Source: Xestospongia muta
Taxonomy: Eukaryota > Porifera > Demospongiae > Haplosclerida > Petrosiidae
NCBI GenBank assembly: GCA_963693285.1
Contig: OY848917.1
Location: 11,470,192 to 11,534,191 of the forward strand
Direction of reading: 5' to 3'
DNA length: 64,000 nt
Made by a program: the position numbers and the translations under genes. The notes beneath the pieces are model-generated. The model was given only the letters and a program-made list of their open reading frames with translations. It was not told the DNA's origin and made no database searches. How positions within the stretch are numbered: position 1 is the first letter of the stretch; every line of letters starts with the position of its first letter. Shown piece after piece: positions 1 to 10,689 of the stretch.

Positions 1-347
1 AAATATTTAGAGAAAAGCAATAGAGTAAATAAAATAAAAACACACCCAACTACTGAGTCTCTCTATAATGTTATCTCTTAAAGATATATTAAATTTTGAA
101 AATTTAATTTCAAAAAAGTCAGTACACTAAAAAAGCAACCAAATAAGAGACTTAAAGTTACTGAGTCTCTGTGGCTACTATGTACGAATATTCATACTAG
201 CATTACTACTTTCAGCTTTTTTACTTGTCTGTCTTATTTCTTGTATCATAATGTCTATGCTATGTTTTCTTTAATAGTTAATATCTATTCATTCACACAG
301 ATTAATACACTACATTGAAACATACTCATTCTTGTTATCTTAATTAC

Positions 348-446
348 CTTAGTAACAATATTTATGTTAGCATTATGGTTGACTAATACTTCAACAATCT
401 TTGTATGTCCTTCAAAACTTGCATAATGAAGAGCTGCCCATCCAAA
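348..446 (-). CDS. single ankyrin-repeat exon, second ankyrin gene
   Basis: On the minus strand a TAG acceptor and a GT donor (AAG|GTAATT) bound exactly 99 bp that read one 33-residue ankyrin repeat without a stop. The core reads ALHYASFEGHTKIVEVL, followed by the usual N-A-N-I-N turn. Ankyrin repeats are protein-interaction modules. The exon is phase 0 at both ends, like the ankyrin exons of the complete gene at 10.4-22.6 kb. It would be the most downstream ankyrin exon seen here of a gene that continues past the left edge. No Roc or Death exon accompanies it inside the window, so the protein is unknown. The motif and splice sites are seen; membership in one gene with the exons at 3.7-6.1 kb is inferred. 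Confidence 0.6.
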
Positions 447-2889
447 CTATTGTAATAACAAACAAAATATTAACAGTCAAATTAGACCACTACATAATTT
501 TTAGTTGTCCTCCTTAATTGTCATGATAAATATATCATATATATTATGTCATTGTTATCTATTGATTTGTGTCCAATAAGTAAGAAAATTTATCACTGCA
601 CGTTGTCAAAACATTATACTTTTTCCTAATATTATGATGAGTGCTTTGTAGCCTGTTCTCCTTCCAATANNNNNNNNNNNNNNNNNNNNNNNNNNNNNNN
701 NNNNNNNNNNNNNNNNNNNNNNNNNNNNNNNNNNNNNNNNNNNNNNNNNNNNNNNNNNNNNNNNNNNNNNNNNNNNNNNNNNNNNNNNNNNNNNNNNNNN
801 NNNNNNNNNNNNNNNNNNNNNNNNNNNNNNNNNNNNNNNNNNNNNNNNNNNNNNNNNNNNNNNNNNNNNGGTTTGAGAACTAGATTATAAGGTTATGAAG
901 AATTATATTATTCCTAATTAGAAATGAGTGAACCAAACACTTGTAGCAGTATATGTAATAGTGGACAGATGATTTTCATTTGTATAGGTGACAACAGTAG
1001 ATGTTCCATCAGATACATTAAAAGTAAAAGTGAAAAAATGGAGGATTAGCATCTCTTATGGAGTAAACCAGAGAGAAATACATCGAAGAACCTACATTGT
1101 GACTATCTATCTACATAGTTGTAGAAACTATTAATACATGTATTCAGTCACTGACCATTGCTATTGTAACTGATAGTGAGCTGTCTCTTACAGTCGTGGT
1201 GAATAGACAAGATTTGCTTCACAGATACAACGATATTGAAAATAAGACGGGCTGACCAAAGTATAATTATAGTGATATAGTGCATATAGTAAATAGTGGT
1301 TCTTTTCCTGGATAAAGTGGTCAAAATACAACAAGCATAAGTAGTTTATTTCTTCAAAATTAACATAACTGCATGCACATTTCTTTAGTTGCTAGTAATC
1401 CAACTGTTTTGACCACTTTAGGACTGACACAGGTCTTCATCATGTAATTCTCCTGGTTATCTGTATCATAAGTGACTGGTTACATGGTGTTTTACTCCAA
1501 TAGTAGTAGTAATTCTATTATGAAAGCAGGAGCTACTACTACAAATACAATATTTGGACTTAGTTCATTATAAAACATATAACTTTTTATAGTGTCATAC
1601 AGTAGTGAGTGTATAGTACTGTTTCACCTAGTGATTGTAGTAATACATGGACTGTGATCATTTCTAAGTAGATAATGTCTATAAATTGCATCGATATTAT
1701 AGCAAATAAAACCCTACAAAAGTACAATTATATATGTATTTAGAATGATGACAAATCTTTACTATATAAGATTATCAAAATGATAGTAGCCATCATGAAA
1801 TCTAAGATAGCAATAACAACAATTTTTAAAACATTATAATACTTTATGCGTATACTCTATAATGAAAACACAACTATAAGGTAAACAGCATATATTAGCA
1901 ATGAGTATGCTCTTGTTAGTGTAAAGAAGTGGATTGTCTTTTTTAATTTGACTACTTAAATTTGTGACATGAATGTGTATCATTTAAAGTAAACTGATAA
2001 GACAAAATGTACGGTATTAATTTTGTCTTATCTCAAATGTTAAAAATATAACATTAACATTCAAACATGGAATAAACAAAGTCTGTTTCAATATTGTTCC
2101 ACTTCTAACACCATACAATATCACATACTGATATGTAGGTGCTTGCTGAAATGAGACAAGTGGACTCCTGTAAGCATCTGATATTTGGAAATGCCCCATC
2201 CATCAAATGTGTCAATAACTTGTACGAACAATACAGTATATGTGTACAATGTTAGTCAATATGTAATATCTAAATTGCTAAATGTAGAACATCTAGTCTA
2301 ATCTATCTATATTGTTTATTATTTTGTGTACTTTGCTCTGTTATGTTCATTTTTACTAGAGAGTTTCTGAAAAACCAGACAATATAATTATACTTAGATT
2401 GGTAATTATAAACGTCCTAATACAATTAATTTATACAATATTGTTTAGTGCATTAAAATTGTCTTTTTCTTATAAAGCAGGTCACTCACTACTAGAGCAG
2501 TGCAGGACACACAGTCACCATTTGAGATTTCTTAAGCGGATCTGTCAACTACAAAACTAGCAACACCTATTGTTGTGAATGTAATTAATGCATTTTCAGT
2601 TGTATTAATAACACATGTTCATCAGTAAATGATACTCTTAACTCTCCAGCAGTTTGTTCTACATGTAGTTTACAAATGAAAGTGATTTTCTATGAATTCT
2701 ATGTGTTTATAATCTATACATATGTATATGTGCACATGTTAATCACTACATAGTGATTTGTAAATTACTACTTTTTGCCATATAGAACTTCACAGTAACA
2801 CATTCTTTGTAATAAAGAGGAAGGTACTCTGTCCTACTATTGAGTTGTACTGGCATTGAGTCTGTGGTAAAAATTGACTAGTCTGAGAA
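447..2889. other. AT-rich non-coding stretch, includes assembly gap
   Basis: No supported gene, RNA or repeat seen. The stretch contains 200 consecutive Ns (670-869). Short open frames such as 2017-2199 (minus) show no family motif and have random-looking composition. It probably represents intron or intergenic DNA of the ankyrin gene on the minus strand. Confidence 0.5.
670..869. other. assembly gap (200 N)
   Basis: Exactly 200 N characters, a standard scaffold-gap size, so the true distance across it is unknown. An open frame spanning it (641-883) is an artefact of the Ns. Confidence 0.99.
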
Positions 2890-3390
2890 ATTCACATAAT
2901 TTTCATTGAGTTGTTTGTTGCATAAAGTTCTGGATAACTGCGACTTTGTTGTCAAGTGGAGTGATAACATGCTGATTAACTTAGTTGCTCAAAAAGGTGA
3001 GTTTGGTGACACTTAATTCACACTTGGAAGGGTTGATGACAACGCCATATTGTTTGAATCTTTGAAAAACCTGTTGAAGGTGGTTAAGATGTTCAGATGG
3101 ATTGTTGCTAGCAATCAATACATCATCTATATAAGCATATGTGAAATGAAGTCTGCGCAATATGTGGTCTATAAATCTTTGAAAAGTTAGAGCTGCATTT
3201 CTGAGACCAAAAGGCATACGAAGAAATTCAAAAAATTCCAAAAGGAGTAATAACAGCAGTTTTGGAAACATCTTCTAGATGAAGAGGTATCTGATGATAG
3301 GTATGAACCAAGTCCAATTTAGAGAAAATGGTAGCACCCTTTAGTGTAATAGCATTAAAGTCTTGGATGTGAGGAATGGAATAATGGGAT
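2890..3390 (-). pseudogene. Ty3/Gypsy reverse transcriptase fragment
   Basis: Read on the minus strand, this shows the fingers and palm of a Gypsy-type reverse transcriptase. Motifs include [13 protein letters not shown], then RMPFGLRNA, then the catalytic YIDDVLIAS box (YxDD). A degenerate stretch like the post-RT Gypsy linker (VNQH-ITPLDNKV) follows. The frame is broken: a run of Ts near 3230-3245 shifts the frame between the first and second motif, and a stop follows the thumb region near 2980. No gag, RNase H, integrase or LTR is next to it. It is a dead internal piece of a retrotransposon lying between ankyrin exons, probably inside an intron. The family assignment is secure; the subfamily is not determined. 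Confidence 0.85.
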
Positions 3391-3636
3391 AAAGATCAGA
3401 AATTATTACACAGTTGAATTTTAAAAAATTGCATTAAAAATTGTGAAATAGTTAACAATAAACTGCAAAATTTTTGCCCTTTTTACCACCTAATTAAAAT
3501 TGTAGTGCCAATCAAATTTTAATGGTAAGTACACTTGCATAAGTATAGTATCTGTGCTATTTAGATTGAGTTTATTTAAAAAAGATTACAGATTTGAAAG
3601 AAAATACACTGCATTTTAAAATGTAAATTACTTTAG

Positions 3637-3705
3637 AATAATAATATCAGCACCACTATCGAGTAATGCTTTGGTGATCTCTGTTTCTCTTGCATAAAGT
3701 GTAAA
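3637..3705 (-). pseudogene. partial ankyrin-repeat relic
   Basis: The minus strand reads ITKALLDSGADIII, the second half of an ankyrin repeat. The first half is missing and no acceptor precedes it. The donor position reads CTAAAGTAATT, which lacks the G of an AAG|GTAATT donor. I read it as a dead copy of the neighbouring 99-bp exon, left by duplication. Confidence 0.5.
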
Positions 3706-3734
3706 GACACACCTACTATTATTATCTGAATTAC

Positions 3735-3833
3735 CTTAGTGGTAACAATATTGATATCAGGATTATTATTAATTAATGTTTCAATAATTGCTGTCTCCTT
3801 CATAAGCTGTATTATGAATTGCCACCTATCATC
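3735..3833 (-). CDS. 99-bp ankyrin exon with internally shifted frame
   Basis: A TAG acceptor and an AAG|GTAATT donor bound exactly 99 bp, open for 33 codons. The second half reads a normal repeat (IIETLINNNPDINIV). The first half reads RWQFIIQLMKET, but the neighbouring frame of the same bases reads HNTAYEGD, the conserved ankyrin helix. Two compensating indels therefore seem to have moved the first half out of frame while keeping exon length and end phase. It could still be spliced in, but its first helix would be abnormal. It lies in the same series as 4402-4500 and 348-446. Confidence 0.45.
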
Positions 3834-4401
3834 CTATAAAAATGACAAACTATGTCAAAATAGACTGTTAAAGACATCTAGATGCAATGAATGTATCATG
3901 TGTTATATATACACATTATGTTATTATATAACATACCACAGTTATATATTATGTAGTTAATAGTTATCTTTATTACATAAATATACAATAATGCTAATGA
4001 TGTAATATTAACTTTTTCAACAGCCGTTTCAATAGGCAAGTAATAATTAGAAGTAAACCACACATGGTTGTACTTGTACAAATAGCAAAAGGAGCAATGC
4101 CAGGGACTATGTAGTATCATGTAAATAGTATATCAGCCTGAATAGTAAAACACATATCTTAATATTAGAAAAAGGATGGCATCATATATTTTCATTTTTG
4201 ACAATGAATGTTTGGAACATTTTTACTGTTTTTGCGACCTAATTAAAAATCTAGTGCCATTGCAGTACATGCACTTTATATTGTAAGGACACTTCTTTAT
4301 TTATAATGTCTGTTCTATGTATATTTAATAGTTGGTTTATTAAAAGATTACAGATTAACAAGAGTAAAGACACACATGCTGTATTTTACAATGTTATTTA
4401 C

Positions 4402-4500
4402 CTCAGAAACAATGTTTATATCAGCACCATTGTGGACTAAAGCTTCTATTTTCTCTCTGTATCCTGCATAAATTGCTTCATGAAGGGATGTACGTCCTCT
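4402..4500 (-). CDS. single ankyrin-repeat exon
   Basis: Ninety-nine bp between a TAG acceptor and a GAG|GTAAAT donor on the minus strand give one clean 33-residue ankyrin repeat (TSLHEAIYAGYREKIEALV, then NGADINIV). The exon is phase 0 and in series with 3735-3833 and 348-446. This is the best preserved exon of the left-hand ankyrin gene. The function is unknown beyond a protein-binding repeat. Confidence 0.6.
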
Positions 4501-5960
4501 CTATTGTTATAAACAACAATTAATTATCAAAATACACTACTAACATTTAAGTCAATTGGGCAAACATATACAGGCACCATAAAAGTATATGAATTATAAA
4601 TGTACCATTGTCATGACACATAGCATTCTACAGTCATGCTTTGTTCGGATGAGAGTCATAATTATTATATACTAGTACATTACATAAATGTACCATAATG
4701 CTAATATTGTAATACTCATATTGTCATTCATATTGTAGTAATTCTCTATCTTCTGAACTAGTGTTTGTATATATAGATATATACCAATTTATTAGAGATC
4801 ATCCTAGTCTCTCAAGCTAGACTTTCTTTGCTGAGAAGGGTCTAACAAAGGTCATGACAATTGATTAGATTTCAGTTGACCAAGTGGATTTTATTACCTA
4901 CATCCTGGGTAGTAATCTACATGTAGGTGGCAGGAAGTAGATTTTGTTGTTAGCTGTCTGAAAATTGGATGATGTATGTTATGGAATAAATAGCTTATGA
5001 CTACTTTCTGATTCATTGTAAACACACAAAGTAATATTTAATAAATTAAACTTGAATCCATAACCAGAGTGTTTTAAATATTACTGACAATAATCCTGAA
5101 GTAAACATGGACTTAACTATCTTAAATAAGGCCATAACTATTTCATATTATATCAATGTTTGATATCATAATGAAGTAATATCATAGCCTTAAAGTCATA
5201 TAAAAATTGGATTTTATTTGCTAAAATTGAAAAATTAAGTAAAGGAGGGAAAGTACCTTAGTAATCCAATTAATAATAAAGTAAGAAATAAATCTTTAAA
5301 GATTATATTCTTTTCAACAAAGTGCCTAAAGCATGGTAAATGAAAGTTTCTGGATAAATGCCACTTGTTCAAAGAAGCAGATTCATTGATTGGCTAGCAA
5401 TGCACTTCAGACAATTGGGCATTTCACAAAAAGACATTGTCCATTATTTTATAGTTTTCTCTCTGACATACTGCACATCCCAGGAAGCAGTCCTAACATT
5501 GTTCTGGACCACATGTATATGGATATATATAGGTACTATGTTCATTTCGCAATTTTAATCTATTGCTGTATGTGTCTTTCAAGAACAACTAATGAAGTTA
5601 ACCTCCATCTGTTAACTGTCGATGTACATAACATTGTTCAAGGAAACATTGATGTGTAAGCATTGATACACATCGGATCATTGTATATTCCACTTGTATT
5701 CTTGTATTGCACTGAGGCTTTCCATACTGTACATACTGTGAGCTTCATTGTAAGATAGTTTCTATTACTACAAAATCACCATGACACTTTCAGTATATTT
5801 TTTATATTATGACAAAATGCTTTTTTGATATGTATTCTGATATATATTTTTTGAAATTGTACTTATAAGATTATGCAAAAAATACAAATTTTAAAATAGA
5901 GATAAATTGCAGTTATCTTTAATTAGAAATAGTTTACAATACAGTATATTAATACATGCT
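4501..5960. other. AT-rich stretch without supported gene
   Basis: Two overlapping short plus-strand frames at 5358-5659 have no recognisable motif and lack promoter or splice context, so I do not call them. The stretch is probably intron of the minus-strand ankyrin gene. Confidence 0.4.
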
Positions 5961-6053
5961 TTAGATACCAACTTTAGCTCCAATCTGTATTAAAATGAAA
6001 ACAATATCTTTGTTTCCTCTAATTGTTGCTAATATGACAGGAGCACATCCCTC
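5961..6053 (-). CDS. ankyrin-like exon ending in a stop codon
   Basis: After a TTTAG acceptor the minus strand reads 30 codons of an ankyrin-like repeat (APVILATIRGNKDIVFIL, then IGAKVGI) and then TAA (5961-5963) where the other exons carry a splice donor. Either this is the last exon of one gene, with the exons at 0.3-4.5 kb belonging to a different unit, or the donor has decayed and the exon is dead. Repeat residues at the loop (GAKVGI rather than GANVNI) also look eroded. Confidence 0.4.
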   Translation of the reverse strand, partial: EGCAPVILATIRGNKDIVFILIQIGAKVGI

Positions 6054-6289
6054 CTAAACATAACATAATAAAGCATTATGCATGCCAAGCAGGATCACAA
6101 CAGTTGCACAATGTTGATACTAAATACAAACCTCAACAATTTATATGTTACATGAATCCAAAAGTATATAGTGATGATAATAATAATACTGCATTGTATA
6201 CACTCACTAAGTTATTACATAATATCAAAATTATTTCCTAAAAGGTATATTAAAAGCAAAAAAAGTAAATAAAATAATAAAAACGATAA

Positions 6290-8270
6290 GATAATATTAT
6301 AAATTCTACTTCATTATATCAGGATACAGACTATTATATCATAAAAGCACATTTGAATCTCAAGTAATTGCAGCATAAAAGTGAAAAGAATAAACAAAGA
6401 GTAAACAAACAAATCAACAACATTCTATTTTAAATACTTTTTATATCATAACAAACTTACCCTCTATTATATTATAAAGGATACTTCCAGATGATGTCAT
6501 CATAAAAGTGAAAACAAAGATCAATAGAGTAAACAAATAATAAAAATGACAACATTCCATTGTACATATTGATACAACATTATATCAACTTACAGACCAT
6601 TATGTTATAAACAGCACATTAAATGACAAGTTATTACAACATCATAAAAGTGAAAACAAAGGAATAGAGCAAACAAATAATAAAAATGACTACATTGTAT
6701 TACAAATTCTACTTGATCTACTTGATTGTATCAATGTACTGGCTATTTTATTATAAACAGCACATGTGAATGACAAGAAGTCACAGCATCATAAAACTGA
6801 AAACAAAAACAATAGAGTAAACAAACAAAAAAGACAACATTCCATTTCATATACTTATACATTATATCAAACATATCCTCTATTATATTTATAAGGACAC
6901 ATCCAGATGACAAGTAATCATGCATGTATTAGACTTATATTAACCATACCTATATTTACTTAATATCACAAATTCTACTTCATTATATCAACTTACCCTC
7001 TATTATATTATAAAAAGCACATTTGAATCATGAGAAATCAGAGCACTGTAAAGGTGAAAACAAAAGAAAATAGTAAACAAATGATAAAAATGACTACATT
7101 GTATTACAAATTCTACTTGTTCTACTTGATTGTATCAATTACTGGCTATTTTATTATAAATGGCACATTTGAATGACAGCAGTCACAGGATCATACTCCA
7201 TTTCATATACTTATATTATATCAAAGTTACCATCTATTATAATATAAAGGACACATCCGGATGACAAGTAATTATAATAGGAAAACAGTACATAGAGTAA
7301 ACAATAATAATAACAACAACATTCCATTGTACACTTCAACAGCATTATATCAAACTTATCATCTACAATGTTGTAGAGAACATATTGGGATTAAAATGTT
7401 TCATAGAACCATAAACGTGGAGAGAAAAAAAATTGAGTAACACAAAAAAACATAAACGATAACAATTGCATTGCATACATTACAAATTCTATAATAATTA
7501 TTATATTAATTTTACAAGCTATTATTTTATAAGGAACACATTGGGATGACAAGAAAGCACAGCATCATAAAGTGGAGACAAAAACAATACATTAAAAATG
7601 ACAACATTGCTATATGAAACTTACACAATAGTCCCATTATATTATGAACAACACAATTCATTGAAAAGTAATGACAGAACCATAGAAATGGAGACAAAAA
7701 TATAGAGTAAATGACATAATTAAACCCCACAACATTATATTGCGTACAATTATTTGCAAATGTTTATATCCAACTTACCCTATTATGTAATTATATAAGA
7801 CATTCAGATAACAAGTTATCACAGCACCTTAAAAGCTTTTAAAAAATAGCTGCCTCAATAAGATAAAAATATCTCACTAAGATAAAAATTTCTTCATATT
7901 GATGGGAAAAAAGAAAGTATTTTGGAAGTCCTATAAATGCCCAAAATTGTAGCCAAGCAATGGCACCCACTCTTGCATAGAGCAAAAGTGGTCTGGTGAC
8001 ACCAACATATATCAATCATGCATGTTTCAAATATATTGCAGCCAATTTAGATTGCAGCGTTCAAAATAACACTTAAAAGTCATGCCTCAGTGGCTTTAAT
8101 GACACTCCAATTTTTCTATCTTTGTGAGGTCTGTTGACATTGTCACTTGAATAAAGAAATTAATAAAATAACAACATTGCATTCCATGCACTTCCACTAC
8201 ATTATATCAAACTTATCTCTATTATATCAATAAAATCAATATTTGGATAACAACTAATCACAGGACCATA
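6290..8270. repeat. degenerate tandem repeat, unit about 135 bp
   Basis: A motif running roughly 'atatcaacttac..ctattatattataaaa.gcacat', then 'gaatgacaag.aatcacagcatcataaaagtg', then 'aaaacaa..aatagagtaaac', then 'ataataaaaatgacaacattgcat' recurs at about 6312, 6447, 6582, 6727, 6861, 6985, 7133, 7220, 7350, 7503, 7610, 7770 and 8190. Spacing is about 85-150 bp and identity between copies is uneven, so the array is old. The minus-strand frames 6743-6925 and 7527-7730 are just translations of this unit (both carry a similar F-x-x-x-D/M-L-C/A...V-I-P/H-S-H stretch). I see no sign that they are genes. Confidence 0.7.
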
Positions 8271-10381
8271 AAAGTGGCTACAAAAAACAATACTGTAAAT
8301 CAAATTATAAAAGTGACAACGTTGCATTGCACACACATACAAGGTCTACTATCAGGCACATATTATCAGTGGTTATGTAGGGATAGTCTGGATTGTCCAT
8401 TGAAGTGCATTTCAGTGTCAGAAAACAATGAATATATCATTCAAAAGATCAAATCTATCAATTCTTAGCAGTATTTCTTTCTATGATAATATCTTCAGTT
8501 ATATGCTAAAACAAGGTTTCTAAGTATCACAGACACAATTGGTCAATGTTGGATTTGTTAATCTTTCTTCCTTTGCTTATAGTTCACAATGACTTGAAAA
8601 CATAAATAATTTGGACACTAAACTCACAGAATTAAGATACTCAAATATGAAGTCTGACCTTTTGAGGTCACATTTTGAGCACTTCAGAAACAAAACTAGT
8701 GATTTCAGCAGTTGCCTTCTGTGCCAGTTTATTATATAGGGATGATGCTGGTGCTATCTAGCTTGTTTGCATTCTTTGCATGTATTTATTGGACTAATAT
8801 TAAACCTACATCTATATCATTGATTATGTTACAAATACTACTGAAGATTACTAAATTCAATTAAAAGTTCTGTATATTATGGTCTACCTTATTAAGATGT
8901 TTTATTTAAAGTACCTAAAGATTTTAATACACTTTTGCAATGTGTAGAGTACAGTTTCTACTTTTAATTGTAAACATTGTCTTGCCAATTGTAAAAATTA
9001 GTACATCCATTCTTATTGTGATGGCAGTAATTGTTCACATAGTAGAAGTTGACATCAATTGGTCTACTATTATAAAAATGGTTACTTTAACTTTAACATA
9101 GCATGTTTCTTCATTGAGGCCAATGATATCATTCATTTATATCACTAGAGATTACAATAAAAAACTTATATAAAAATTGAAGCATTTTTTGTTAAGATAG
9201 TCAGGTTCTGACTGTTTAGATTGAAAGTTCAATGAAATTCGTGATGTAATTGTTCTTGTGGACTATAATAATAAGAGCAGACAGTATACTTAATAATTGA
9301 TAATTAATGGCATAAAATTTAATTTTAAGATTAAATTACTACTTCATCTTCCTGTGGTTTACCACTGGTATGGCTATAGCTTGGATTTTCATTATTCATT
9401 AGGCTACTACTTGCACTATGTTTTCTTCCTAAAGATAAGAGCTCTCACGTATGTATATCAGTCAATCACATGTCCTGTAAATCATGCCTTCTTCTCTATC
9501 ATCTGACATGGTTATGGTACAATACATATGGAGTAATGCTTCACATAACAGATGTTATAATAGACGCCACCAACTAGATGCAGTATTTTGATATATTCTT
9601 TAATTTATGCATAATCATCTAGTGTCCAAACCAATCCCTAAACCATGAAACCATGTAATCTATGCAAAAAGGTACATCTTATGTCACCATAGCTATTGTC
9701 ATAATAACAATGACCATAATAATATCACCATAGCAACAGAATATAGTATGTATTACTGTAACAACAATCACCATAGCAAAGTTATTGAGTAACTTTGTGA
9801 GAATGAGGCCAATTACTTATCAAGATTAAAATTGTTTCAAATTTGTTACAAATAATGTCAAAATCTACCAGATACTTAATTAATGAGCACTGTCTAATTT
9901 TTGTACACTATCAACAAGTTTCACTAAAAAGAATCCATTTATTTCCATAACAATATCTCTAAGGCCTGCTCTAATGGCTGGTCAGACACATAATAAGGAG
10001 TTCCAGCACATAATTTATCAGATAATAGGTAATACAGAAACTGTAACCTTTTGTTGTTTAATGAGACTACATTGGTATCAAAATACAATTGGAGTGATGC
10101 ATTTGTGACACATTTGGTCACTGTCATTGTGAACATCTTTCAATACCTAATATTCAACTTGAGAGGACATACCAAAAGGTGATTGTGGTGATACAATTAT
10201 TTCAATTAAGAATATTTATGAAAAAGTACATTCATATATACATAACTAATAAAAGCATTCAATAAATTTTTTTTTATATAATTTGAAAACACATCATTTA
10301 CATAATAAAAAGTAAAATGATTGTTAAAAATTAGAAAAAAATAAAAGCTATGTCTCATGATGCATAACTAACTTCTTTGAG
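8271..10381. other. intergenic stretch downstream of the Roco-Death gene
   Basis: No gene supported. At 9680-9780 a short motif (ATCACCATAGCAACA-like) recurs several times as simple satellite-like sequence. A 65-codon minus frame at 9939-10136 starts 250 bp beyond the stop of the ankyrin-Roc-COR-Death gene but shows no family motif and no splice evidence. Confidence 0.4.
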
Positions 10382-10689
10382 TTATTCAGTATAAATTGAG
10401 ATTACATTGGGCTGAGAAAGAAATTGACGTATAAGTTCAGCTATGGCAGAATTATTGACAGGAGGTTTCTCGATTGCTTCAATAATTGTACGCCAAGATA
10501 CAAAAGCTGGCTTCTGATCCATCCATATCTGTAATATGTGTGAGAGTCGAAGTGTATTATCATATGTTACATTCGTCTCAAGGGACATAATTGTTCCATG
10601 ATCAATTTGCAGAGCTTCCCCAATGATTCGCGATCGATATTCAATAGGAGCTAGCAACCTTTGGAGATCAAACTTTTGTGGCTTTTTGT
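10382..10689 (-). CDS. exon 11: C-terminal Death-like domain
   Basis: The last exon opens after CACAG and runs to TAA at 10382. It reads a helical segment with Death-fold spacing: YRSRIIGEALQID, then LRLSHILQIWMDQKP, then SWRTIIEAIEKPP, then AIAELIRQFL. The tryptophan in W-M-D and the SW-R-T-I-I-x-A-I helix are typical of helices 4-5 of Death domains. Death domains bind other Death domains, so the protein may recruit apoptotic or innate-immune adaptors. The assignment rests on pattern only; a profile search would settle it. Confidence 0.65.

Noticed and set aside
641..883. 80-codon open frame
   Set aside because: It spans the N gap; the residues are unknown.
6743..7730. Cys/Phe-rich minus-strand frames
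   Set aside because: They translate the 135-bp tandem repeat and differ only by its divergence.
6290..8270. CRISPR-like array
   Set aside because: Units are diverged along their whole length with no constant repeat/unique spacer pattern, and the genome is eukaryotic.
9939..10136. 65-codon minus frame downstream of the Roco-Death gene
   Set aside because: No motif, no splice or promoter support, and it begins after the gene's own stop.
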